Virus record (IMG/VR): IMGVR_UViG_3300009790_000022
Coordinates: 1 to 43,827 of that record
DNA length: 43,827 nt
Reading direction: 5' to 3' (one strand)
Source of the DNA: a virus
Shown here: one piece after another, positions 6,867-15,571 of the stretch
Layout: every line of letters starts with the position of its first letter
Position numbering within the stretch: position 1 is the first letter of the stretch
The notes under the pieces: model-generated
Seen by the model: the letters and a program-made list of their open reading frames with translations, nothing else
Told to the model about the DNA's origin: nothing
Databases searched by the model: none
Position numbers and translations under genes: made by a program

Positions 6867-8441
6867 CTATTTTAACAACCATCTGATGTCTTCTTCACCA
6901 TAGGCTGTCTTAGTAAGATAAGGATTTTCTCTCATATTACCAACGTTTTTCATAACTACTTGATTTTGAGCATTAAGATTGTTAAAAGAAGATAGTTGAG
7001 CTCTAGCTAAATCCATACCTTGTTGACGTAGTTTTAAAGCAGTATCTCTAACATATAGAGCAGTAGCACAAGAAATGATTAAATCATCATTGTACCTATC
7101 TTGTGCTTGTGGTTTACCGTTTTTCCACACAAATACTCGCATCTCCTGCATTAACCTTTTTGATTGAATCGTAACTGAATGTTCTCGAATGTATTCGATC
7201 ATCTTAGCTATAACTAACGGACGAGTTCTCATAGACATTGTAAAACCAGGAACGAGTTTATCTCGTTCATACTTATGCATATATGATTCTACTGATTCCA
7301 TATTAGAAGTGGAACTATAGTAAAGGTTGCGATACTCCCTTTCCAAAACCTGCTCTATTGTTGCCCATCCGATATTAGCATTTTCAACGACCAGCAATGC
7401 TTCATTATATTCGGATGCTAAACCTGTTAAAAAGTTACCGAAATCCTTAGGTGATAGCTTACCTCTATACTCGGCTACTTGAACACAGTTCTCTATATCA
7501 AATACATGAGCTGCAGAATAGTCAGAAGAATCTCCTCTAGCGACGTCAGCTACTACCATATATGATTTCATATAGTCTACTCCTTCCCATATCCATAAGT
7601 TACCATCAACTCCTCTTCTTTCTAAAGGATCCTTTTCATATGTCTGTTCGTAATAAGACATATCATCTGGTTCAAATACAGTATCTCCTGAGGCAAGGAA
7701 GTCACAATCACATTCTTGTCCTGCCATTCTAGGTCCAAGATCTGAATCTTGTTGATCTCTCCATGACTGGTCTCTTTCAGGATGCACAGTCCATGGAAGT
7801 CTTATAGGTAAAAAACTATTTTCTCCAGACTCAGCTCTTTCCCATGTTTGATGAAACCAGTTACCAATACCATTAGGAGTTGATAGTGCCATACATTGAC
7901 CACCTGTTGCTAAGGTTTGCTGTGCTGCTGTAAATGTATCTTCTATATTATCTATAAATGCTGCCTCATCTATTAATAGTAACGATACTGCTTCTGATCT
8001 TGCAGCATCAGTAGATGATGATTTAGCTTGTACTTTAGAACCGTTTTTTAGTCTTAATGATAGTTTGTTTTTTTCAACATGAGGTAACTTCAACCATTTT
8101 GGTAACTCATCATACATAAAGATAACTTTGGTTACTAAGTTTCTAGCAGTTGCTTGAGTAGTAGCCAAAGCAAGAACGTTTTTATCTTTATGAAATAGCA
8201 TTAGCCATAAACTATATGCTGAAGCTAAAGTAGATATACCAAGCTGTCTTGATTTAAGAGTAATAAGATATTGATGATCTCTAAATAAATGAAGTACTTT
8301 CTCCTGAAATGGATAAAGTGCAAATAAGATCCTACCTCTAGTTGGGTGTTGAATATGACAATACTTCTTCATGAAGTACGCCGGATCTTTTGCGCACTTG
8401 ATATACTCTTGTGCGATTATCTTTTTTATGTCTTTAGCCAT
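6867..8441 (-). CDS. 17: Terminase large subunit (T4 gp17-like)
   Basis: 524-aa DNA-packaging motor: an N-terminal ATPase and a C-terminal RNase H-fold nuclease that cuts the concatemer. Visible motifs: adenine-binding region L-Y-P-F-Q-E-K (about 42-48), Walker A variant S-R-Q-L-G-I-S-T (64-71), Walker B L-L-L-I-D-E-A (154-160) with catalytic Glu 159, coupling motif S-T-P-N-G (187-191), first nuclease aspartate in V-V-A-D-V-A-R-G-D (D299), and a later acidic cluster Y-N-D-D-L-I-I-S (about 453-460). Length is shorter than T4 gp17 (610 aa) but usual for marine relatives. It follows an acidic internal-protein gene by seven bases and precedes the portal gene. Confidence 0.95.
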   Translation of the reverse strand: MAKDIKKIIAQEYIKCAKDPAYFMKKYCHIQHPTRGRILFALYPFQEKVLHLFRDHQYLITLKSRQLGISTLASAYSLWLMLFHKDKNVLALATTQATARNLVTKVIFMYDELPKWLKLPHVEKNKLSLRLKNGSKVQAKSSSTDAARSEAVSLLLIDEAAFIDNIEDTFTAAQQTLATGGQCMALSTPNGIGNWFHQTWERAESGENSFLPIRLPWTVHPERDQSWRDQQDSDLGPRMAGQECDCDFLASGDTVFEPDDMSYYEQTYEKDPLERRGVDGNLWIWEGVDYMKSYMVVADVARGDSSDYSAAHVFDIENCVQVAEYRGKLSPKDFGNFLTGLASEYNEALLVVENANIGWATIEQVLEREYRNLYYSSTSNMESVESYMHKYERDKLVPGFTMSMRTRPLVIAKMIEYIREHSVTIQSKRLMQEMRVFVWKNGKPQAQDRYNDDLIISCATALYVRDTALKLRQQGMDLARAQLSSFNNLNAQNQVVMKNVGNMRENPYLTKTAYGEEDIRWLLK

Positions 8442-8448
8442 AACTTAT

Positions 8449-9474
8449 TTATCCTTCTTCCCCGGCTTCGAAATCTATAGGCTCGTCAGATAAATCTTCT
8501 CCACCTTCATCACCACCTAGATCTCCTCCAGCATCATCAGCTCCGAAATCTTCTCCTCCTTCAGCGCCTCCTTCTTCGCCAGGAAAGTCTCCTCCACCGC
8601 CTCCACCGCCGCCGGTGTCAGTATCTCCAGCAATATCTTCTTCTCCAGCACCTTTCATAGGAGCTTCTTTATATAGTAAAGCAAGTTTATCTATAGCTTG
8701 TTGATAATCAGAAATGTTAGAAAGTAAGTATTTTTTACCTAAGATTTGAACTTCGAAAGTTTTACCAGTCCATTTTAGAATATAGTCTTGACCATTTTTA
8801 AGATTAACTCTAAATGAAGTAGGTCTTGGTGATATCCAATCTATTGAATCTACAAACTCTTTAAAGTCTTCAGTTTGTAGTTTTACTATAGCTTGTTTAA
8901 CTGTAGGAAATTTAGATAAGATAGTATCAGTAGCATCTTCTAATACTGTTTCAGGTCCTGCAGAGTTATCAGGTTCTTCTTCTGGTTGAGGTTCTTCTTC
9001 CTCTTCTGAAAGGTCATCCAATAGTGATTCTTTCATTAAATCTTTAAATCTTTTAGAAGGTAGCATACCTTCTGGTTCTATATAAGTTCTAGAACCTTTT
9101 GGATCTACATGAGGTCTACCGTAATCATCTGTATCGTCTGCTTCATCTACACCAGGAAAGTTAGTCATGTTTTGCATAAACATATCTTTGTCTTCTTCAT
9201 CTCCAGGTATATCATCCCTAAACTTATCGATCATATCAGGATCAAAATCTTTTTTAGGAAAATACATAATCACATTACCACTACCATCATCGTCTACGAT
9301 GTCTGTTATTTTTGCATCAAAAAAAGTTTCTATAGTTTGAGCAAATGAGTTTTGTAATGCTTTGTTGGTTCTAGGAGCTTTTATATAGTAAAGATTATCT
9401 GGTGCTTCATTTAACTCAGATATTACTTCAGCGTATGCTTCTAATATAAGATTATGTAGTTGAGATTTCTTCAT
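8449..9474 (-). CDS. Acidic internal head protein with capsid-targeting leader and Gly-rich tail
   Basis: 341 aa. The N-terminus MKKSQLHNLILEAYAEVISE gives L-I-L-E followed by A, with a second site L-N-E-A at about 21-24. The middle is very acidic (runs of Glu around 160-170), a compact folded-looking domain follows (about 190-275, with F-R-V-N-L-K-N-G-Q-D-Y-I-L-K-W), and the last 65 residues are almost only Gly, Asp, Glu and Ala, including eight consecutive Gly. Acidic core proteins are typical scaffold components. It lies between another leader-bearing protein and the terminase. Function inferred from leader, charge and place; the middle domain is not recognised. Confidence 0.6.
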   Translation of the reverse strand: MKKSQLHNLILEAYAEVISELNEAPDNLYYIKAPRTNKALQNSFAQTIETFFDAKITDIVDDDGSGNVIMYFPKKDFDPDMIDKFRDDIPGDEEDKDMFMQNMTNFPGVDEADDTDDYGRPHVDPKGSRTYIEPEGMLPSKRFKDLMKESLLDDLSEEEEEPQPEEEPDNSAGPETVLEDATDTILSKFPTVKQAIVKLQTEDFKEFVDSIDWISPRPTSFRVNLKNGQDYILKWTGKTFEVQILGKKYLLSNISDYQQAIDKLALLYKEAPMKGAGEEDIAGDTDTGGGGGGGGDFPGEEGGAEGGEDFGADDAGGDLGGDEGGEDLSDEPIDFEAGEEG

Positions 9475-9475
9475 C

Positions 9476-11500
9476 TTATCCTTTTCTTAAAGCGTCATTT
9501 ATTTTTTGTACATGACCTTGAATATACCCAAGATCTGTATTTTGATCTAATCCTATGGTTTTACCTAGTTCATATATATCTGATGCAGTATCAATAGCTT
9601 TTTTGTGTAGTGCATCTACTTTATCTTCTGGAGCTCCTTTAAGAGCTATCTTTTCTACAGCAAATAAAGCGTCATGAAGTTTAGCTAGTTCTATAAGTTT
9701 ACCTTCTTCATTAGAACTTGGTACACCGTCAGTATAATCACCAGCTTTTATTTTATTGAACAAAGCAACTGCTCCTGGACATATATCAAAATGTTTAGTC
9801 TGGTATCCATATACGTCTATTTCTCCAACTGCTTCATTAGTTACTGATTCTTTTTTTGCCTCATCATAAACATCAACACTATCTATATCTTTATATTCTA
9901 TTTCATGTTCTGCTCCATCACTATCTAAAGCAATAACAGATGTAGATCCCCACATCTCAGCATTATCTTTATTATCAGAGTAAGGGCTATAAACAACAAA
10001 TTCACGTCCATGACGTGTTTGAATCATAGCATCATCAGAATTTTTCATCAAACCTAATAACTTTTCTTTAGTCATCAATTCTTTGAAAACAAGATTTTCT
10101 TTAGTAGTACCTTCGTAAGGGTTACCTTGATTTCTACCGTAGTTACCTCCTCCAGCTCTACCGAACTCAAAATCTATTTTAAATTCCTGTCCTATAAACT
10201 CCATTACCTCCATAGCAGCTTCGATTTCATCTCCGTCTCCTTGTAAAGCCATTTGCTTTATAACTTCGATAATATCTTCTTGAACACCTCTATATTCGTT
10301 CATTTTTTTAAGAGGAACTAAATTACCATCAGCATCGTGTTTGTGAGGTATGCCATTTTTCATTACATACTTCTTTTTAGGTGCAACTGTAGCATCTTTT
10401 CTAGCTTTAGCTAAATCAGGTCTTTCTTCTCTACCTTTAGATATCGTTTTACTTCTACCTTGACCAGTACCAAACCCAGTTGCTTGTGCTTCATCAGCTG
10501 TAGTATCTAACTCTTGGCCTCGTCCAGTTCCTGCTACTACGTCATCTAGTTCAGCTTCTAGTTCTCTTTTACGAGCTGTATGTTGTCTTAAAGCAGCAAC
10601 GATTTTGTCTTTCTTATCACCTTCAGCAGTTTTATAATGTTGTGCTAGTTGTTTCATTTTGCCTACTAGTTCATCATATTCTTTTTTAACTGCAGCTCCT
10701 GATCTTTCATTTATTGGTACACAGTTATCTACAGTCTTGTTGCCTTTCTTCTTGGTACCTTGTAGTTTGTATCCGTCCCAACATGCTTTGCCGTCTAGTC
10801 CTTTTTTCTTCCCTTCTAAAGCTAACTGATCTAATGCTGGTTGCTTTTCTTCTGCTTCTAAATAATGTTGTGCTGAAGAGATAAACTCTCTTGCTTTAAT
10901 AACCTTACCTTGCCACCAGTGTGGAAAATCTACTTCTCCGTCTGATTTATCATATTTATCTAACTGCTTATAAAGTTTAGCAGCATATACTGCAATATCG
11001 TATATATCTTTTTTAAGCATGTTAGGTTCATCATCTTGATGACCTATATCAAGATCTCCACCTTCATGATCCATTTTATCATCTTCCATTTCATCCTCCA
11101 TCATGCCTTTAGCTTTTCTTGCATCTTTTTCAATAGCATCTTTCTCTCTTTGCATTAAAGCATAAATCTGTTTTATTCTATCTTGATCTTTGGGAGATAA
11201 TTTTTTCATTCTTTCGTGCTCGGAAGCCTCTTCTGAACCTGGTTTCATTTCTTTTGTTAGTTTTACGTTAGCACCGTCGTCTGCTAAATCTTTAGCTTGT
11301 TTTTCGTCATCAGTAAATACCATTCCTTTCTCTGCTTCGTTAAGTTTGGATTGAAGCGACTCTCTTAAAACCTCTAGTTTTTTTGTAGTTTCTTTGACGT
11401 TAATAGAGTTATTATTTTTATATGTACCGTCTTTTATTTTCTCCAATGTTAGTTCACATTGTGATAAACGATCTTTTATTTCTTGGTAGGTCATTTGCAA
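9476..11500 (-). CDS. Large multi-segment head core protein with several protease sites
   Basis: 674 aa, starting [12 protein letters not shown], which echoes the T4 leader M-K-T-Y-Q-E-F. The ATG two codons in (11494) is an equally good start. Candidate I/L-x-E sites occur at L-T-L-E-K (about 18-22), K-L-N-E-A (53-57), L-A-L-E-G (228-232) and P-I-N-E-R (about 263-267), so it may be processed into pieces. Recognisable segments include a coiled, highly charged N-terminal third, a Cys-containing module ([18 protein letters not shown]) and two compact C-terminal domains. A late-type box precedes it at 11518-11525. Role as head core or packaged polyprotein is inferred. Confidence 0.55.
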   Translation of the reverse strand: MQMTYQEIKDRLSQCELTLEKIKDGTYKNNNSINVKETTKKLEVLRESLQSKLNEAEKGMVFTDDEKQAKDLADDGANVKLTKEMKPGSEEASEHERMKKLSPKDQDRIKQIYALMQREKDAIEKDARKAKGMMEDEMEDDKMDHEGGDLDIGHQDDEPNMLKKDIYDIAVYAAKLYKQLDKYDKSDGEVDFPHWWQGKVIKAREFISSAQHYLEAEEKQPALDQLALEGKKKGLDGKACWDGYKLQGTKKKGNKTVDNCVPINERSGAAVKKEYDELVGKMKQLAQHYKTAEGDKKDKIVAALRQHTARKRELEAELDDVVAGTGRGQELDTTADEAQATGFGTGQGRSKTISKGREERPDLAKARKDATVAPKKKYVMKNGIPHKHDADGNLVPLKKMNEYRGVQEDIIEVIKQMALQGDGDEIEAAMEVMEFIGQEFKIDFEFGRAGGGNYGRNQGNPYEGTTKENLVFKELMTKEKLLGLMKNSDDAMIQTRHGREFVVYSPYSDNKDNAEMWGSTSVIALDSDGAEHEIEYKDIDSVDVYDEAKKESVTNEAVGEIDVYGYQTKHFDICPGAVALFNKIKAGDYTDGVPSSNEEGKLIELAKLHDALFAVEKIALKGAPEDKVDALHKKAIDTASDIYELGKTIGLDQNTDLGYIQGHVQKINDALRKG

Positions 11501-11517
11501 AATGTTTTATATACGTA

Positions 11518-11525
11518 TATAAATA
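11518..11525 (-). promoter_or_regulatory. Late-promoter-like box TATTTATA
   Basis: The minus strand reads CTATTTATTTATATACG, 17-23 bases before the two candidate ATGs of the 674-aa gene. Confidence 0.5.
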
Positions 11526-11531
11526 AATAGT

Positions 11532-12173
11532 CTAAGTATTACTACCATATATTACCTTAAATGGTAACCCTGTTTTGAATAGTGAATACCCTAAAGCTAC
11601 TCCTTCACCATTTCCTACTCCTCCTTTATGCCCATGATGATCAAAAGAGTTTTTTGTGAAAGGTTCTTTCATTTCTTTAAATATACGTAAAAAATTTGAA
11701 TAATCATACTTTGGAAACAACATTCTATCTTCATGTATAAGTAAAATATTATTTTCTTTTACTTCTTCCTGTTTAATAATATCTTTAAAAAACTCCCAAA
11801 AATAATCATCTTCTGGGGGAAGAGAGTTTAAAGTTCCTTCTTCGTTCCAATATTGAAAGAACTGTATTTTATTTAAATCAAAATCAAACGATGTAAAATC
11901 TCTTTCAAGATTACAAAGTTCATCGGCATCATATAGAAGCCCTAAAGATTTATTTTCATGTATTTTATTTATACCGAAAATAAACTTATCAAAGTAGTTA
12001 AATGGTTGTTGATTATATTTCTGTGCATTATAACCTTTGAATAATAATGGTTCATCTGTTAGTATATGAACATTAAAATTTTTTGAGAAATCTGTTTCTA
12101 AAAACTTTATAACTTTCTCTGTATAAAAATCTCCTACTGCACAAGTAGTTAAAAGAATATTATTTTTTTCCAC
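11532..12173 (-). CDS. Putative glycosyltransferase-like protein
   Basis: 213 aa. Starts M-E-K-N-N-I-L-L-T-T-C-A-V-G-D-F-Y, a beta strand and loop typical of GT-A folds. D-A-D (82-84) in L-L-Y-D-A-D-E-L is placed as the metal- and sugar-nucleotide-binding DxD motif. Later features H-G-H-K-G-G-V-G-N-G-E-G-V-A-L-G resemble acceptor-side loops. This suggests transfer of a sugar, perhaps to DNA, capsid or host surface glycans. It overlaps the preceding gene by 14 bases and is AT-richer with Asn/Phe/Lys-rich content, which may point to later acquisition. Family assignment is by motif only. Confidence 0.5.
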   Translation of the reverse strand: MEKNNILLTTCAVGDFYTEKVIKFLETDFSKNFNVHILTDEPLLFKGYNAQKYNQQPFNYFDKFIFGINKIHENKSLGLLYDADELCNLERDFTSFDFDLNKIQFFQYWNEEGTLNSLPPEDDYFWEFFKDIIKQEEVKENNILLIHEDRMLFPKYDYSNFLRIFKEMKEPFTKNSFDHHGHKGGVGNGEGVALGYSLFKTGLPFKVIYGSNT

Positions 12174-12861
12174 CTTTCATATTAGCACACCAGTGATACA
12201 TTTTACCTTTTTCACCACCGTACCTTTTAGCTTTAGCTCTTAATGAAGAAACTGAGCCTTTACAGCTAGCACCTGATTTTTTTACTCTACCAGGTTTAGA
12301 CTTACCTTTGACTTTACCGTCTTTATAGTTTTCATAAACTTCATTTGGTTCAAATATATCTGCTATACTTTTAAGTATCTTTACATGTTTTTCTTTAAGT
12401 AGCGGGTAAAATTCACTTAAAGATCCTCTATCAGTAGTTGCTAGATAAGGGTAAGGTTTTTTTGTATTATCTCCTGGTATTGGAATAAGTTTACCTTTTT
12501 TATCAACTACTTTAAAAATAATAATAGAACTATCATATTCTCCTGCTCCTCCTGCTTTACTGAAATCGTATTTATCTTCGTCAAACTGATATTCAGCTAC
12601 TTGTTGTTCTTTGTAGTTATTCTTTTTTAAAAAATCTGATAGATTATCTTCTTCTATTTCATCTGTTTCATTTTTACTTATATAGAATGCTACATCATTA
12701 GCATTTGGAGCATTACCATCTTTAACTGCTGCATCAAAATCTTCTTCACCAAAGTATTCTTTAGCTGTTTTATTCAAATAGTCCATACCTATACCTTCAT
12801 TTATAGTAGCTTCTTCTCGAAGTACTTCTCTTAAAGCGATAAGCATTTCTTTTCTAGTCAC
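12160..12861 (-). CDS. Leader-bearing head protein with Cys-containing C-terminal module
   Basis: The gene most likely starts at GTG 12861, sharing a base with the TAG of the previous gene and preceded by GGAGGA, giving about 233 aa; ATG 12846 is the alternative. The longer frame to 12933 overlaps the upstream gene and is unlikely. The N-terminus then reads M-T-R-K-E-M-L-I-A-L-R-E-V-L-R-E-E-A-T-I-N-E before G, a leader ending in a prohead-protease site. The C-terminus, A-S-C-K-G-S-V-S-S-L-R-A-K-A-K-R-Y onward to Y-H-W-C-A-N-M-K, is a small two-Cys basic module I recall from marine phage head proteins. Function unknown; head packaging inferred. Confidence 0.55.
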   Translation of the reverse strand: MTRKEMLIALREVLREEATINEGIGMDYLNKTAKEYFGEEDFDAAVKDGNAPNANDVAFYISKNETDEIEEDNLSDFLKKNNYKEQQVAEYQFDEDKYDFSKAGGAGEYDSSIIIFKVVDKKGKLIPIPGDNTKKPYPYLATTDRGSLSEFYPLLKEKHVKILKSIADIFEPNEVYENYKDGKVKGKSKPGRVKKSGASCKGSVSSLRAKAKRYGGEKGKMYHWCANMKGGKK

Positions 12862-13220
12862 TATCCTCCTTGCTGTGAATGCATCATTAACATTCTTACT
12901 ATTACTGTAGCTAGTATACCGAATATAATCCAAAGTGCTTTAGTCACACTATCCTTCCATTTTTTTAAATCTTCTATTTCAGATAGTTTATTTCTAAAAT
13001 CAACTTCATTATCTTGAAGCTCTTTCCTGTATTCTGTATTCTTGTTTGTATTAACAATAACACCATTATCAGGGTTTAATAAAGTATACTTAAGATCAGA
13101 GATATTAGTTTTCATATCTTCTAAATCTTTTTGCATTTGCTTTAACTCTCCATTAGGCATATGGGTTTTGATATGCTTAATCTCTGAAAGTAAGTTTTCT
13201 AAAAGCTGTTTCTGAGTCAT
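12861..13220 (-). CDS. Coiled-coil protein with C-terminal membrane anchor
   Basis: 119 aa: an N-terminal helix M-T-Q-K-Q-L-L-E-N-L-L-S-E, a long charged coiled coil (about 10-90) and one hydrophobic segment at about 94-112 ending in a short polar tail. This layout resembles XhlA-type phage membrane proteins associated with lysis, and also small tail-anchored proteins. Residues 11-13 (L-S-E) could be a prohead-protease site, but a membrane anchor fits a head protein poorly. It has its own late-type box at 13231-13238. Function uncertain. Confidence 0.55.
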   Translation of the reverse strand: MTQKQLLENLLSEIKHIKTHMPNGELKQMQKDLEDMKTNISDLKYTLLNPDNGVIVNTNKNTEYRKELQDNEVDFRNKLSEIEDLKKWKDSVTKALWIIFGILATVIVRMLMMHSQQGG

Positions 13221-13230
13221 TGTTTTTATA

Positions 13231-13238
13231 TATAAATA
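13231..13238 (-). promoter_or_regulatory. Late-promoter-like box TATTTATA
   Basis: The minus strand reads AATATTTATATATAAAAACA immediately before the ATG at 13220 (10 bases between box and start). Confidence 0.5.
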
Positions 13239-13811
13239 TTACATATGTTCTTTTAAGTAACCTAGATATGTTTTTAAGTTTGAGGCTACCTTCTTTTTGA
13301 TATCTTCATTAGATTTCCAATCTTCAACATCCCCTTGTTCAGTAACAAAAGACATTTGTTCATTTACAAAATCTTGTACCCAATCTTCGATATCTTTAGC
13401 AAAGTTTTTAATATTTCCTTGCATCATTTTCTTCTCATACTCTTCAAATAAACCTGCTTTAGTTAAATCAGCTTCCATTTCAACAGTACAAGGATCAAAA
13501 CAGAACCCATGTATTTTATACATTTTTTTAGCTAAGTGATGTTTCATAGGTCCTCCACATTTAGGACATGTTAAAGGGACTCTAACAGCTTTTTTTGCAA
13601 CATCTAACTTAGTAATATTTTGTTTAAGACCATTTTTAATAGTCCAAGTTTTACCAGACTCCTCCCATATATCACCTTCTTCGTGTCTTTTATAAGATTT
13701 TTGATACCCAGTTTGTAGTTTAGTTTTTTTAGTAAAATCTTTATTAACTAGGTTTCTTGCTCTTTGTATGTCTGATTCTTTAAACTCTTTTTTTAGTAGA
13801 GATTCACTCAT
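13239..13811 (-). CDS. Phage protein with zinc-ribbon-like cysteines
   Basis: 190 aa. Four cysteines in the order C82-P-K-C85 and C104-F-D-P-C108 form a plausible zinc site, within V-P-L-T-C-P-K-C-G-G-P-M-K-H-H and I-H-G-F-C-F-D-P-C. The N-terminal third is basic and helical; the C-terminal half is helical and acidic. It overlaps the HAD phosphatase gene by eight bases, so the two are probably co-translated. Similar to hypothetical proteins I associate with T4-like marine phages; nucleic-acid binding is possible but not shown. Confidence 0.6.
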   Translation of the reverse strand: MSESLLKKEFKESDIQRARNLVNKDFTKKTKLQTGYQKSYKRHEEGDIWEESGKTWTIKNGLKQNITKLDVAKKAVRVPLTCPKCGGPMKHHLAKKMYKIHGFCFDPCTVEMEADLTKAGLFEEYEKKMMQGNIKNFAKDIEDWVQDFVNEQMSFVTEQGDVEDWKSNEDIKKKVASNLKTYLGYLKEHM

Positions 13812-14349
13812 AACCTAACTCTTGTAGTTTGTTTATAACATGGTCAACGTTTCCGTCTTTACATCTAATAGCTATACCGCCTCTAGAAGCCCATTCATTT
13901 ATATTTGATTTTTTGTCGTCTATTAATATACTATTTTCATTTGCGTATCTTTGCTTATCAGCTGAGTATGCAAATATAACTTTTGGTTTAGGAGTAAGGT
14001 TATTTCTTACCCATAAGTTTTTTCCTAATCTTGATTGATTCTCTCTTGAAGGTGATGTAAGTAAATCAGGTTTATATGGTGCAATAAAGTTCCATAACCT
14101 TTTTCCTTCAGGCATCCAATCCATTCCTACCCAAAATCTAACTCCTACTTCACCATCAATAAGGTGCCAAAAGGCAGCTTTACCTTTTTCTTTTTCATAA
14201 TCTTGAGGATGCATTCCTGTAAAATGATCAAATCTAGATTCAAAATCTGTTAATACTCCATCCATGTCACAATATATCTTGTAAGGTAGAGTAGGTTTCT
14301 CTTCTTTAAGAGGATAACCTTCGTTTAAAAGTTGTTTAAGTGATTCCAT
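13804..14349 (-). CDS. HAD-superfamily phosphatase with capsid-targeting-like leader
   Basis: 181 aa from ATG 14349, which overlaps the previous gene's stop by 14 bases; the longer frame to 14397 lies inside that gene. HAD motif I is C-D-M-D-G-V-L-T-D (D28, D30). Motif IV is I-L-I-D-D-K-K-S-N (about 150-158), with a Lys-bearing F-A-Y-S-A-D-K-Q segment between. This resembles 5'(3')-deoxyribonucleotidases or HAD enzymes that dephosphorylate small substrates. The chosen start gives M-E-S-L-K-Q-L-L-N-E before G, a leader ending in L-N-E, so the enzyme could be packaged in the head. Neighbouring nucleotidyltransferase and kinase genes suggest a nucleotide-handling cluster. Confidence 0.75.
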   Translation of the reverse strand: MESLKQLLNEGYPLKEEKPTLPYKIYCDMDGVLTDFESRFDHFTGMHPQDYEKEKGKAAFWHLIDGEVGVRFWVGMDWMPEGKRLWNFIAPYKPDLLTSPSRENQSRLGKNLWVRNNLTPKPKVIFAYSADKQRYANENSILIDDKKSNINEWASRGGIAIRCKDGNVDHVINKLQELGYE

Positions 14350-15571
14350 AACCGTTTTTAGTTTTATCTTCCCAGTTTCTAAATGTAATATTGCCAACTA
14401 GGTATGCTTCTTTTTCAAGTTCTAACAAAGCATCTGATTCATTAGTATCTGATGTTTGTATATTTCCCATTCTTCCTTCTATGTTTTGAATATGGTGAAC
14501 CATTTCGTGAGTAAAGGATCTCATTACATCTTTAGGATGTCTACCTTCAACATATAAAACTACTTCTTTAACATTTGGGTCATAATAAGCTGTTCTACCA
14601 AAAAAGTCTACAGACTCAGCAACTTGTCTTCTTATTTTTACTTCAGGTAATGGCTGTATATTCATACCTTCATCTATCATATATTCTAATATAGAAGCCA
14701 TATATGGAGTAAAGTCAAAGTTTTTACTGTCTTGTTTATTTGATAAACCAACTTTTATATGATCTTGATGGAATGATACTTCAATTCCGTCAGTCTCAAC
14801 TTGATTTTTTACCCTATTATAAAGAGTAATAAGTTTATGACGATCATCTGATCTTATTACTGATCTGGGTGCAATAGGTGTACCAGAACTACCTTCAGGT
14901 ATAATCTTTCCTGGTTTTGGTAACTTTTCTTTGAACCATGCATCGAAAAGATCATCTACTTTATCCTTCATTACTTCAGATATAATACTCTTTTTTAACA
15001 TGTTCATTATTTTTAATATTTCTTTTCTATCTATTTCCTTAGGAAAAAAATCTAATACTATATCTAAGTTACCAGATAGAAGTGATTTTCTAAAATCAGT
15101 AGCTCTTATATTATCTTTTGCTCCTGAAATGATTAAACCTTCAACGTTAGTTCTATTCTTAAAAATAGTTATACGTCTAAGGTCTCCAAAATCATCTTCT
15201 GATCTTATACCAGTGACAGCATAAAAATGTTCTTCTGGATTAGATTTTGCATATTCATTTGCTGCTTTCATAGGATTACTATCTCCTAAAACAACTTCTA
15301 ATCCTGGAAGGTATTTACTATAAATATCCCATACTGCTTTTGCTTCGTTAGGAGAAATGCCACTACGTTCTCCTCCACCTATAAATACTACTACTTTTCT
15401 AATAGGTTCTACTACTCTATCAACCTCTCTAAGGGTGTCTAATCCTATTTCTTTATAGTTGGATATATCATATACTTTACCCTTATGAGAACCATTAAGA
15501 AGTCTTTTAGCGACTTCAAAATGTCCTTTATGAGGTGGTTTAAATGCTCCTGGGTAAAGTGCTACTGCCAT
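14336..15571 (-). CDS. Nucleotidyltransferase fused to a zincin metallopeptidase-like domain
   Basis: 411 aa. The N-terminal half is a cytidylyltransferase-like domain: Y-P-G-A-F-K-P-P-H-K-G-H with the H14-x-x-H17 nucleotide-binding motif, G-G-G-E-R-S-G-I-S (about 65-73) and I-S-G-A-K-D-N-I-R-A-T-D-F-R (about 148-161), as in enzymes that join a nucleotide to a phosphorylated metabolite. The C-terminal part has T-H-E-M-V-H-H at about 354-360, a metallopeptidase HExxH motif, followed by L-E-L-E-K-E-A-Y at about 384-391, which could supply the third zinc ligand. Both halves look intact. It abuts the kinase gene by a TAATG overlap. Substrates unknown; no leader visible. Confidence 0.75.
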   Translation of the reverse strand: MAVALYPGAFKPPHKGHFEVAKRLLNGSHKGKVYDISNYKEIGLDTLREVDRVVEPIRKVVVFIGGGERSGISPNEAKAVWDIYSKYLPGLEVVLGDSNPMKAANEYAKSNPEEHFYAVTGIRSEDDFGDLRRITIFKNRTNVEGLIISGAKDNIRATDFRKSLLSGNLDIVLDFFPKEIDRKEILKIMNMLKKSIISEVMKDKVDDLFDAWFKEKLPKPGKIIPEGSSGTPIAPRSVIRSDDRHKLITLYNRVKNQVETDGIEVSFHQDHIKVGLSNKQDSKNFDFTPYMASILEYMIDEGMNIQPLPEVKIRRQVAESVDFFGRTAYYDPNVKEVVLYVEGRHPKDVMRSFTHEMVHHIQNIEGRMGNIQTSDTNESDALLELEKEAYLVGNITFRNWEDKTKNGYGIT

